Shown here one piece after another: positions 29,769 to 38,517 of a stretch of 64,000 bases of DNA. The DNA lies in contig CAVXYA010000008.1 of NCBI GenBank assembly GCA_963765955.1, positions 62,001-126,000 of the forward strand. The letters run 5' to 3'. Position numbers and translations under genes: made by a program. This stretch comes from JAXDMK01 sp963765955 (GTDB taxonomy: Bacteria > Actinomycetota > Acidimicrobiia > Acidimicrobiales > AC-14). The notes beneath the pieces were generated by a model that did no database searches, was not told where the DNA came from, and worked only from the letters and a program-made list of their open reading frames with translations. The stretch's first letter is position 1. The number at the start of each line of letters is the position of its first letter.

Positions 29769-30329
29769 TCACCGGGGCGTGCGGCCGAGGAAGCCGACCA
29801 GGCGGTCGACGGCGGGAGCGGTGTCGGGGACGGCCACCACGACGCCGAACGGCGTCCCGGGGCCTCGATAGTCGGGCAGCAGGGTCATCTCGGCGCGGGG
29901 GAGGAAGGCGGCGGCCTGAGCGTCGGTGAAGGGCAGGGGCTGGTCGGTGGCGACGGCGAGGTCCCAGCCGTGGCCCATGTACTCCATCAACGTCATGGTG
30001 AAGGCCATCGAGGCCGGCACCTCTCCGCCCGTCATCGTCACCTTCCGGTCGAAGCCGAGCTCGTTCCATCCGGCGACGAGGCGGGCGGCGGTAGCGCGGA
30101 ACTCCTCGGCCGGCTCGGCGCCTCGCTCGTGCTCGTCGGGGTCGCCATGATGAGGTGCGCCGGTGCTGGCGGCCGCGAACACCTGCACCCAGCCGAGGAC
30201 GTGGTCGACCAGATCCCCCACGGTGAGGCCTTCGCAGGGAGTCGGCAGCCCCCACTGGCCGTCGTCGATCCCCTCGATGATCTCGGCGGTTCTCGCCATG
30301 ACCGCGGTCAGCAGCTCCATGTCGTCCAC
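29769..30329 (-). CDS. TIGR03086-family / mycothiol-dependent maleylpyruvate isomerase-like protein
   Basis: 186 aa. DinB-like four-helix fold: LLTAVMARTAEIIEGIDDGQW, TPCEGLTVGDLVDHVLGWVQVF with the first metal-ligand His, and MGHGWDLAVATDQPLPF with the second His region. Actinobacterial members are metal proteins, some using mycothiol or another thiol. The ATG is 2 bp after the hspR stop, so it is probably the last gene of the dnaK operon; whether it has a stress role is unknown. Confidence 0.8.
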   Translation of the reverse strand: MDDMELLTAVMARTAEIIEGIDDGQWGLPTPCEGLTVGDLVDHVLGWVQVFAAASTGAPHHGDPDEHERGAEPAEEFRATAARLVAGWNELGFDRKVTMTGGEVPASMAFTMTLMEYMGHGWDLAVATDQPLPFTDAQAAAFLPRAEMTLLPDYRGPGTPFGVVVAVPDTAPAVDRLVGFLGRTPR

Positions 30330-30331
30330 GG

Positions 30332-30709
30332 TCAGCGTGGTCCGCGGAAGGGGGCCGGCACCTGGCGGACGGGCACCAGGTCGCGCCGGTACTGGCGGTG
30401 GATGCGCTCGGCCTGGTCGCGGTTCTCCTGCACCGCCTTGGCCAGCTCCCGGCGCAGGCGGGTGACCTCCTCCTCCAGCTCCATGACCGCCTTGACGCCG
30501 GCCAGGTTCATCCCCGCCGCGGTGAGCTCGTGGATACGCCGGAGGCGGGCGATGTCGTGCTCGGAGTAGCGCCGGCTGCCACCGCCGGTGCGGGCGGGGT
30601 CGAGGAGGCCCCGCCGCTCGTAGATGCGCAGGGTCTGGGGATGCATCCCGGCCAGCTCGGCCGCCACGGAGATCACGTAGACGCCTCGTGCCGATCCCGT
30701 CTCAGCCAT
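30332..30709 (-). CDS. hspR: Heat-shock repressor HspR (MerR family)
   Basis: 125 aa. The MerR-type DNA-binding domain is at the N-terminus: VYVISVAAELAGMHPQTLRI YERRGLLDP, GGSRRYSEHDIARLRRI, then a dimerising helix (VKAVMELEEEVTRLRRELAK). It represses dnaK and clpB by binding HAIR sites, with DnaK as co-repressor in Streptomyces. It is the fourth gene of dnaK-grpE-dnaJ-hspR, 42 bp after dnaJ. Both HAIR sites in this window are its expected targets. Confidence 0.92.
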   Translation of the reverse strand: MAETGSARGVYVISVAAELAGMHPQTLRIYERRGLLDPARTGGGSRRYSEHDIARLRRIHELTAAGMNLAGVKAVMELEEEVTRLRRELAKAVQENRDQAERIHRQYRRDLVPVRQVPAPFRGPR

Positions 30710-30751
30710 CAGCCCTTCTCAGCCATGAGGCAGCCTCCCCGCCTGACATTG

Positions 30752-31924
30752 TCATACCCCGAGGTGCGAGCGGGGGGATTCCTTGGACGCCACCGCCAGC
30801 GCCTCGACTGCCTCCCGCTCCGCGGCCGACAGGTGGGTGGGGACGGCCACCTCGACGGTGACCAGCAGGTCGCCCACCCCCTTGGCGACGGGCACGCCCT
30901 TGCCCTTGACCCGGAACGTTCGCCCGGACTTGGTGCTGGCCGGGATCCGGACGACGACCGGGCCCTCCAGGGTGGGCACGGTGATGTCGGCTCCGAGGAC
31001 GGCCTCGGTGAAGGTGATGGGCACGGTGAGAGTGAGGTCGCGGCCCCGACGCCCGAACAGCGGGTGGGGCGAGACGTGCACGATGATGAACAGGTCGCCC
31101 GGCTGGCCGTTGACACCGCCCGAGCCGCCCTTGCCCTTGAGCCGGATGCGCTGGCCCTCGTCGACGCCCGCCGGGATGCGCACCTTGACCTGGCGGGGCC
31201 GCACCTCGGAGCCGGTGCCCCGGCAGGTGGGGCAGGGGTCCTCCACCTTCATGCCCCGCCCGGCGCACTCGGGGCAGGCCCGGCTGAAGGAGAACAGGCC
31301 CTGGTTGTCGTCGAGCACGCCCCGTCCCGCGCAGCGGGGGCAGACCACCGGGCTGGTGCCGGGGGCGGCGCCGGTGCCGTGGCAGGTGGAGCAGGTGGCC
31401 TCCGACGTCAGGTTGACGGTGGTGGTGACGCCGTTGACCGCGTCGAGGAACGACAGGTGGAGCTCGGCCTCGAGGTCCTCCCCCCGGCGAGCCCCGCCAC
31501 CCGCCCCACCCCGGCCCCCGGCGCCGCCGAACGGGCTGGCCCCGCCCCGCGCCCGTCCGAACAGGCCGCCCAGCATGTCGCCCAGGTCGCCCAGGTTGTC
31601 GGTGGTGAAGCTGAACCCTCCGGGGGCTCCCGCCGCGCCCGGTCGCCCGGCGCCGCCGGCGCCGGGGCCGCCGAAGCCGGCCATCGGCCCCAGCCGGCGC
31701 ACCTCGTCGTAGGCCTTGCGCTTCTCGGGGTCGGCCAGCACGTCGTAGGCGGCGGAGATCTCCTTGAAGCGGTCGTCGCTGCCGGGGTTGGTGTCGGGGT
31801 GGTGCTGCTTGGCCAGCTTGCGGTAGGCGCGCCGGATCTCGGCCTCGGTGGCCGACTGCGGCACTCCCAAGGCCTTGTAGAAGTCCTTCTCGAACCACTC
31901 CCGCTGAGGCTGGGCGGCGGCCAT
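30752..31924 (-). CDS. dnaJ: Chaperone DnaJ
   Basis: 390 aa. J domain with KLAKQHHPDTNPG (HPD motif), a Gly-rich region with an F(G)GP/GGA tract to about 130, and a zinc domain with four CxxCxGxG units (CSTCHGTG, CPRCAGRG, CPECAGRG, CPTCRGTG). The C-terminal substrate-binding domains follow (GDLFIIVHVSPHPLFGRRG). It stimulates the DnaK ATPase and delivers substrates. It follows grpE by 11 bp in the dnaK operon. Confidence 0.95.
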   Translation of the reverse strand: MAAAQPQREWFEKDFYKALGVPQSATEAEIRRAYRKLAKQHHPDTNPGSDDRFKEISAAYDVLADPEKRKAYDEVRRLGPMAGFGGPGAGGAGRPGAAGAPGGFSFTTDNLGDLGDMLGGLFGRARGGASPFGGAGGRGGAGGGARRGEDLEAELHLSFLDAVNGVTTTVNLTSEATCSTCHGTGAAPGTSPVVCPRCAGRGVLDDNQGLFSFSRACPECAGRGMKVEDPCPTCRGTGSEVRPRQVKVRIPAGVDEGQRIRLKGKGGSGGVNGQPGDLFIIVHVSPHPLFGRRGRDLTLTVPITFTEAVLGADITVPTLEGPVVVRIPASTKSGRTFRVKGKGVPVAKGVGDLLVTVEVAVPTHLSAAEREAVEALAVASKESPRSHLGV

Positions 31925-31935
31925 GGGATCCCGGC

Positions 31936-32517
31936 CTAGCCCTTGACCTTCACCATCGCCGGTCGCACGACCCGACCCTTCCAGCGGTAGCCGGGCCGGA
32001 GCACGGCCGCCACCACCTGGCCGGTCTCGCCGGGGGCGGACGGCTCGTGGGCCACGGCGTCGGCCTCGTTGGGGTCGAACTCCCGGCCGACGGGGTCGAT
32101 GCGCTCGAGGCCCTCCTTCTGCAGGACGCCCACCAGGTGGGAGCCGACCTGCTCGAAGCCCTCCCCGTGGGCGCTGGCCCCGTCGAGGACGTCGAGGACG
32201 TCGAGGAGCTTGACGATGAGGCCCTCGTTGGCCCGCTCCAGGTGATCGGTCTGCTGCTTGATCATGCGCTTGCGGAAGTTGTCGAAGTCGGCCCGGGTGC
32301 GCAGGAGCTGGTCGTAGTAGGCGTCACGCTCGGCGGCGAGGACGTCGAGGTCGCTCATGACCGCCTCCGCCAGCTCGTCCCCCAGAACATCGGTCTGGTC
32401 GCTTGCCTGATCGCCGCGCTGATCGCCGGCGACGGCGCCCCCCTCGGGGGAGGGCGCCGCCGGCGGGGTGTCGTCGACCTGCTGGTCGGCTACGTCGGAC
32501 GTGGTCCCATCGCTCAT
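31936..32517 (-). CDS. grpE: Nucleotide exchange factor GrpE
   Basis: 193 aa from ATG 32517, 10 bp after the dnaK stop; the open frame extends further upstream but that is dnaK territory. The acidic, disordered first 60 residues precede the long dimerising helix (LAAERDAYYDQLLRTRADFD NFRKRM) and the beta domain (GYRWKGRVVRPAMVKVKG). It releases ADP from DnaK. Confidence 0.94.
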   Translation of the reverse strand: MSDGTTSDVADQQVDDTPPAAPSPEGGAVAGDQRGDQASDQTDVLGDELAEAVMSDLDVLAAERDAYYDQLLRTRADFDNFRKRMIKQQTDHLERANEGLIVKLLDVLDVLDGASAHGEGFEQVGSHLVGVLQKEGLERIDPVGREFDPNEADAVAHEPSAPGETGQVVAAVLRPGYRWKGRVVRPAMVKVKG

Positions 32518-32527
32518 GCCGTCACCC

Positions 32528-34393
<1,866 letters not shown>

Positions 34394-34444
34394 GAGATCT
34401 TCCTCCCGGAACTTACGGAGTTATGACTGATTCAGACTAACAAA

Positions 34445-34465
34445 CTTGAGTCAACCGCTATCAAG
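34445..34465 (-). promoter_or_regulatory. HAIR operator upstream of the dnaK operon
   Basis: CTTGAGT (34445-34451), CAACCGC, TATCAAG (34459-34465) on the plus strand. It differs from the HAIR consensus only in two bases of the right half (TATCAAG for ACTCAAG). The clpB site has the same TATCAA variant, so it may be the local consensus. HspR is encoded in the operon it controls. Confidence 0.85.
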
Positions 34466-34572
34466 GTCTGGGAGGGGGCCGGTATTCCCACCGCGGGGGT
34501 GGCCGAGCCCTGGTGGGCCCGGCACGGGGCCTGTCCGAAATGTCATGCTTCCCGTCTCATGGAGATCGGCTG

Positions 34573-34812
34573 ATGGCCAACGTCCGGGTCAAGCTCACGT
34601 TCCCCGAGCAGCTGATCAAGCAGCCGCTCCTGGGTCGCCTCGAGCGGATGTTCGAGGTGCTGCCCAACATCCGCCGGGCCAACATCGAGGACCACTTCGG
34701 GTGGATCGTGTGCGAGCTCACCGGCGAGCGGGAATCCGTCGACAAGGCCCTGGCCTGGTTGCAGGAGGCGGGCGTCGAGGTCAGCCACCTCGGCGATGTC
34801 GTCGAGTCCTGA
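34573..34812 (+). CDS. NIL-domain protein
   Basis: 79 aa from ATG 34573 with GGAGA 7 nt upstream. A stand-alone NIL domain, the small ferredoxin-like fold also found at the C-terminus of the methionine ABC ATPase MetN: VRVKLTFPEQLIKQPLLGRL, LPNIRRANIEDHFGWIVCEL TG, then a helix ESVDKALAWLQEAGVEV. Such domains bind small molecules or pair with ferredoxin-type partners. There is no partner gene beside it, so its role is open. It is divergent from dnaK. Confidence 0.75.
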   Translation: MANVRVKLTFPEQLIKQPLLGRLERMFEVLPNIRRANIEDHFGWIVCELTGERESVDKALAWLQEAGVEVSHLGDVVES

Positions 34813-34850
34813 AGTCGTCGAGTCCTGATCTGGGCTAGACCACAGGCGTC

Positions 34851-35507
34851 CTGCGCAAGCTCTTCCTCCTGCTCGTCCTGGCCGTGGCCGCGGTCGTGGT
34901 GGTGGCCGACGTCGCCGCCCGGGGGGTGGCCGAGGACCAGCTGCGGCAGCGGGTGCTCTCCCGGGTGCAGGCGTCGGGCTCGGAGGTGGACGGCCGGGTC
35001 TCGGCCGCCATCTCGTCGTTCCCCTTCCTCGGCCGGCTGCTGCTGTCGGGGACGATCTCCGAGGTCGACGTCTCGCTCGTCGACGTCACCGTCCGGGGGG
35101 TGACGTTCGCCTCGGTGGGCGTCGAGCTGCGGGCGGTGCAGATCGACCGGGACGCGCTGGTGCAGGACCGCCGGGTCGCCCTCCAGAGCATCGGGCGGGG
35201 CACGGCGGTGGTGGAGATCTCGGGCGACGAGGTGTCGCGGCTGCTCGGGGTGCCGATCGTGCTGGAGGAGGGGCGGGCCGGGGTGCGGGTGGGCGGCGAG
35301 CTGGTGACGGTGGCGGCCCGGGTGGAGGGGAGCTCCCTGGTGGTGGAGGCGGGCGGGTTCAGCCTGCCCGTCATCGAGATCCCCCCGCTGCCGCTGGTGT
35401 CGTGCGTCGAGGGGGCCGAGATCCTTCCCGGACGGCTCCGCCTCACGTGCCGCGTCGACCGGGTCCCCATCGAGCTCGCCGGCCGCCCCCTGCAGGTGCC
35501 GCTGTAG
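34851..35507 (+). CDS. LmeA-like (DUF2993) lipid-binding envelope protein, unusual start
   Basis: About 218 aa. The N-terminus is a signal anchor (RKLFLLLVLAVAAVVVVADV). The body matches DUF2993/LmeA of actinobacteria: ARGVAEDQLRQRVLSRVQ, ISSFPFLGRLLLSGTISEV, and repeated short beta segments ending in CRVDRVPIELAGRPLQV. LmeA of mycobacteria takes part in lipomannan maturation. No ATG, GTG or TTG lies between the in-frame stop at 34836 and the signal sequence; a CTG at 34851 fits best. The alternative GTG 34884 would remove most of the hydrophobic stretch. Either a rare CTG start or a base error is possible. Confidence 0.7.
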   Translation: MRKLFLLLVLAVAAVVVVADVAARGVAEDQLRQRVLSRVQASGSEVDGRVSAAISSFPFLGRLLLSGTISEVDVSLVDVTVRGVTFASVGVELRAVQIDRDALVQDRRVALQSIGRGTAVVEISGDEVSRLLGVPIVLEEGRAGVRVGGELVTVAARVEGSSLVVEAGGFSLPVIEIPPLPLVSCVEGAEILPGRLRLTCRVDRVPIELAGRPLQVPL

Positions 35508-35518
35508 GGGGTCAGTTG

Positions 35519-36013
35519 CTACCAGTCGAGGGTGCCGGCCAGGCCCTTGAAGGGGCCGACGATGCTGGTGGTGATCCAGCCGCCGTAGAAGCCGCCCGGC
35601 TGCGCCTGCACCGCCTCGCCGTCGAGGAGGGCGGACTCCACCCGGCCCGGGTAGAAGGCGATGTAGCCGGCCATGGCCTCGTAGCCGGGGGCGGGCTCGT
35701 CGTAGGACCAGGCCCCGTCCTTCGACCGGTTGTCGCCCACCACCAGGTCGAAGTACCGGGCTTCGCCCTTGAACTCGCAGGTCGTGGTGCGGCCGTTGGG
35801 CTCGAGGACGCCGTCGTCGACGCTGTCGGGAGGCACGTAGTAGACGGGCGGGTGGCTGGTCTCGAGGACCCGCAGGGGGGACTCGGTGTAGGCGATCGAG
35901 CGTCCGGCGAAGAAGACCTCCACCTCCTCGTCGACCGCCTCCAGGCGGGGCGGGCGGGGGTAGTCCCAGACGGACTCCTGGCCCGGGCCGGGCGGGACGG
36001 GCTTCGGTTTCAT
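35519..36013 (-). CDS. DUF427 domain protein
   Basis: 164 aa from ATG 36013. DUF427 pattern: VWDYPRPPRLEAVDEEVEVF FAG, YTESPLRVLETSHPPVYY, TTCEFKGEARYFDLVVGD and YEAMAGYIAFYPGRVE. This small beta-barrel family is common in actinobacteria and has no settled biochemical role. The start overlaps the divergent reading frame to the right only if the long form of that gene is used; with GTG 36045 there is a 31-bp gap. Confidence 0.82.
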   Translation of the reverse strand: MKPKPVPPGPGQESVWDYPRPPRLEAVDEEVEVFFAGRSIAYTESPLRVLETSHPPVYYVPPDSVDDGVLEPNGRTTTCEFKGEARYFDLVVGDNRSKDGAWSYDEPAPGYEAMAGYIAFYPGRVESALLDGEAVQAQPGGFYGGWITTSIVGPFKGLAGTLDW

Positions 36014-36044
36014 GGTCTCCCCAGTATCCGGCACAGTGGGGCCG

Positions 36045-36512
36045 GTGGACGAATACGCGGCGGCGCTGGTCGAGGTCATCGAGGAGGTCCTGCCCGGCTG
36101 GGTCGAGCGGTCGGTGGCGTCCGTGCTCGTCGCCGCCGGTCTGGAGGTGGGCGATGGCGTGCGGGCCGACGCCGCGGAGGCCGGCCGGAGGGCTGCGGCC
36201 GAGGTGGGCGCTGCCCTCCGGGCGCTGCTGGCGGCCGACATCGACGAGCAGCGGTCGAACCCCCTCAGCCTGCTGCGGGAGGCGGTGCGCTACCCCACCG
36301 AGGTCCTCCGCCGGGCGGGGGCGATGCCGGTGCCGGTCGGCGAGCGCGACGATGTGAAGGTCCGCCTGTTCCCCGACGACGTCTACGACCTGTCCCCGGC
36401 CACCTTCGCCGACGTCGACCCCCGTCTCACCGAGCCCGGCCTGATCTGGGGCGCGGCCAAGGCCCACGAGCACCTCCGCCGTCACCGGCGCAAGCAGGAA
36501 GAGGATCCATGA
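36045..36512 (+). CDS. Uncharacterised actinobacterial protein
   Basis: 155 aa from GTG 36045. Mostly helical and Ala-rich (EYAAALVEVIEEVLPGWVER; RADAAEAGRRAAAEVGAALR), then LLREAVRYPTEVLRRAGAMP, VFPDDVYDL-like LFPDDVYDLSPATFADVDPR and WGAAKAHEHLRRHRR. No known domain. It overlaps the next gene as ATGA (36509-36512), so the two are coupled and probably function together. Confidence 0.72.
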   Translation: MDEYAAALVEVIEEVLPGWVERSVASVLVAAGLEVGDGVRADAAEAGRRAAAEVGAALRALLAADIDEQRSNPLSLLREAVRYPTEVLRRAGAMPVPVGERDDVKVRLFPDDVYDLSPATFADVDPRLTEPGLIWGAAKAHEHLRRHRRKQEEDP

Positions 36513-36814
36513 CCCGCATCGCCGCCTACGTGCCCGACCTCATGGACCGCTCCAAAGTGGCGGCCGCGGGCGATGTGACGTTCGTGAGCCGCCCCGACGG
36601 GCTGGCCGACGTGGAGGCCGACGTGGTGGTCGTCGACCTCATGCGCCCGGGCGTCCTCGACGTGCTGCCCACCTTGTCCGCCCGGGTGATCGGCTTCGCC
36701 CGCCACACCGAGCCCGCCCTCATGGCCGCGGCCCAGGCCGCCGGCTGCCAGGTGGTGCTGGCCCGCTCCGCCTTCTTCTCCCGCCTGGACGAGCTGCTGG
36801 CCGGAGACGCCTGA
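36509..36814 (+). CDS. Receiver-like small protein lacking the phosphorylation site
   Basis: 101 aa. The alternating strand/helix order resembles a truncated response-regulator receiver or a small Rossmann-like fold: RIAAYVPDLMDRSKVAAAG, VEADVVVVDLMRPGVLDVL, RVIGFARHTEPALMAAAQAA GC, QVVLARSAFFSRLDELL. VVVDLMRPG falls where a receiver has its phospho-Asp, but the acidic pocket residues and a clear conserved Lys are missing. It is coupled to the preceding gene. Function unknown. Confidence 0.72.
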   Translation: MTRIAAYVPDLMDRSKVAAAGDVTFVSRPDGLADVEADVVVVDLMRPGVLDVLPTLSARVIGFARHTEPALMAAAQAAGCQVVLARSAFFSRLDELLAGDA

Positions 36815-36817
36815 CCC

Positions 36818-36955
36818 TGACTCGGCGGTCCGTCTTTGGCGCGTGGCGGGCCCCTGGCGCCCGTAGCGCGCCAAAGACCGCAGACTCGGCGGTCTGGGGC
36901 ATGTTTCGGGGCGGTACGCGCCCCTTTTCGTGCCCCAGACCGCTGTCCGAGGTCA
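36818..36955. repeat. Two tandem palindromic elements between convergent genes
   Basis: Element A: TCTTTGGCGCG (36833-36843) pairs with CGCGCCAAAGA (36867-36877), an 11-bp perfect stem enclosing an inner CGGGC/GCCCG stem. Element B: GCGGTCTGGGGCA (36889-36901) pairs with TGCCCCAGACCGC (13 bp, about 36930-36942), enclosing an inner GGGGCG/CGCCCC stem. Both start with ACTCGGCGGTC, so they look like two diverged copies of one element. They lie between genes that end toward each other and could act as a two-way terminator, although neither has a U-run. Confidence 0.65.
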
Positions 36956-37135
36956 GCGGCGGTCGCGGGGGCGCTGCCAGCCGGCGTCGCTGATGGGCCG
37001 GGGCTCGAAGAACAGGCAGTCGTCGGGGCAGGCGAACGGGGCCTCGAGGGCCATGTCGAGCCGGCACCGCTCGACCGCGTCGCCCGTGGGCACGGTCCGC
37101 AGGGAGTAGTGGCGGCAGTCGGCCTTCACGCTCAC
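36953..37135 (-). CDS. Small Cys-containing actinobacterial protein
   Basis: 60 aa: ADCRHYSLRTVPTGDAVERC RLDMALEAPFACPDDCLFFEPR, ending ISDAGWQRPRDRR. Four Cys in a C-x(~15)-C-x(~13)-C-x3-C order could bind a metal. No known function. A compact, well-formed ORF whose start codon is ATG 37135; the cspA gene lies further upstream on the same strand. Confidence 0.65.
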   Translation of the reverse strand: MSVKADCRHYSLRTVPTGDAVERCRLDMALEAPFACPDDCLFFEPRPISDAGWQRPRDRR

Positions 37136-37263
37136 CGGTCAATGTTGGCAGATGGGTCCCCGACGGGCGACCGAGAAGGACGGCCCGCGAGCCTTGTCCG
37201 GCCTCGGAAAGGGGAGAACGGCGATAGCCGGTAATTTGCGCGGCCGGTAGAGCCGGGGGCCAC

Positions 37264-37283
37264 GGCGACCCCTTCGGGGTGCC
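37264..37283 (-). terminator. Hairpin downstream of cspA
   Basis: GGCACCCC-GAA-GGGGTCGCC on the minus strand, a stem with one bulged base, 37 bp after the cspA stop. It lacks a T-run, as is common in actinobacteria. The rest of the 37136-37319 gap holds nothing recognisable. Confidence 0.35.
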
Positions 37284-37319
37284 GGTGAGACGCCACTGCC
37301 GTGTTCCGACCTACTCCCT

Positions 37320-37523
37320 CTAGGAGGGAACGATGTTCTCTGCCTGCGGGCCCTTCTGCCCTTGGGTGATGTCGAAGCTCACCTTCTGACCCTCTTGCAG
37401 CTCTCGGAATCCTTGGGTGGCGATGTTAGAGAAGTGGGCGAAGACGTCCGGTCCACCGCCATCCTGTTCGATGAAGCCGAACCCCTTCTCCGAGTTGAAC
37501 CACTTCACGATGCCCGTTGCCAT
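37320..37523 (-). CDS. cspA: Cold-shock protein
   Basis: 67 aa, typical. Single-strand nucleic acid-binding beta barrel with RNP1 KGFGFIEQDG and RNP2 DVFAHFSNI, and ATGIVKWFNSEKGFG at the start. It acts as an RNA chaperone. A monocistronic gene with a roughly 230-bp upstream gap that likely contains its promoter and 5' leader. Confidence 0.93.
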   Translation of the reverse strand: MATGIVKWFNSEKGFGFIEQDGGGPDVFAHFSNIATQGFRELQEGQKVSFDITQGQKGPQAENIVPS

Positions 37524-37641
37524 CTGCTCACGTCCTTGTCGTCCGGCGATTGAGCTGACCGACCATACAGACTCGGAGGTGGTTGGTAGCGCTCGTCGGA
37601 GCGACGTCGTGGCGGTCGGGCCAAGCCGTGCGGCACCGCTT

Positions 37642-37662
37642 CCCCGCCGCCACGCGGCGGGG
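37642..37662. other. Perfect 9-bp hairpin in the cspA-Nudix gap
   Basis: CCCCGCCGC-CAC-GCGGCGGGG. The gap 37524-37754 holds no gene; the hairpin lies between two divergent genes, so it is more likely an operator or structure in a leader than a terminator. Confidence 0.35.
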
Positions 37663-37754
37663 CGGCTGACGCGGCGGGAGCACTGTCACGTTCGCGACGC
37701 CGCACAGTCAGCTTCCCGCCGCTTGAGAGGGCTCTGGCGGTAGGGTCGGCGCCG

Positions 37755-38492
37755 GTGAGCGAACCGGACACCAGTGACGGGGTCTCGGGCCACGACCTGG
37801 TGCGGTGGAGCGAGGCGTTGGCCGCCATCGCCCGCACCGGCCTCGGCTTCACCGACAGCCTCTACGAGCGGGAGCGCTTCGAGGAGGTGCTCCGGGTGGC
37901 GGCCGACATCCGCTTCGCCGCCGGCCACGGCCCCGGTGACGGGCAGGTCGCGGCGGCCCTGGTCGAGGAGTGGTTGTCGCAGGTGGGCCGGGGCGTCGCC
38001 GGCTACGTGACCCCCAAGGTCGCCATCGGGGCCGTGGTGGGGAACGAGGCGGGTGAGATCCTGCTGGTGGAGCGGGCCGACTCCGGGATGTGGCTGTATC
38101 CCACGGGCTGGGCCGACGTCGGCTACTCGCCGGCCGAGGTGGCGGTCAAGGAGGTGCTGGAGGAGACGGGGATGCTGGTGGAGCCGGTCCGCCTCATCGC
38201 CGTGCTCGACGGGCTGCGCCTGGGGTTCACCCGCATACCGCTGTACTCCCTGGTGTTCCACTGCCGGCTGGTGGGGGGCGAGCTGCGGGCCCACCCGCTC
38301 GAGTGCCGGTCGGTCGGGTGGTTCGCGGAGGACGACCTGCCGTCGCCCCTCGCCGGCGCCGGGCGGTGGCGGGTGCCCGCCTTCGAGGCCATCCGGGGTG
38401 AGCCGGTCGAGGTGCAGTTCGATCGGCCCCGCCAACCGCTGTGGCGGACGGCCGCCGATACCGGCGACCGAGGGGACGAGGAACTACCGTAA
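37755..38492 (+). CDS. Nudix hydrolase with N-terminal Nudix_N-type domain
   Basis: 245 aa from GTG 37755. Residues 15-75 (RWSEALAAIARTGLGFTDSL YERERFEEVLRVAADI) match the helical domain before the hydrolase in the YjhB/ADP-ribose pyrophosphatase-like group. The Nudix box is GWADVGYSPAEVAVKEVLEE TGM: the catalytic EVLEETG is intact, and the GWADVGYSPAE start is that of this subfamily. Likely substrate: a nucleoside diphosphate linked to another group; not determined. Confidence 0.85.
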   Translation: MSEPDTSDGVSGHDLVRWSEALAAIARTGLGFTDSLYERERFEEVLRVAADIRFAAGHGPGDGQVAAALVEEWLSQVGRGVAGYVTPKVAIGAVVGNEAGEILLVERADSGMWLYPTGWADVGYSPAEVAVKEVLEETGMLVEPVRLIAVLDGLRLGFTRIPLYSLVFHCRLVGGELRAHPLECRSVGWFAEDDLPSPLAGAGRWRVPAFEAIRGEPVEVQFDRPRQPLWRTAADTGDRGDEELP

Positions 38493-38517
38493 CCCGGGTC
38501 CTCAGGAGGTCGTGGTC

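Noticed and set aside
36829..36955. Simple rho-independent terminator
   Set aside because: The stems are strong, but there is no T-run on either strand and two related copies with internal loops are present, so it is listed as a repeat of unknown role.
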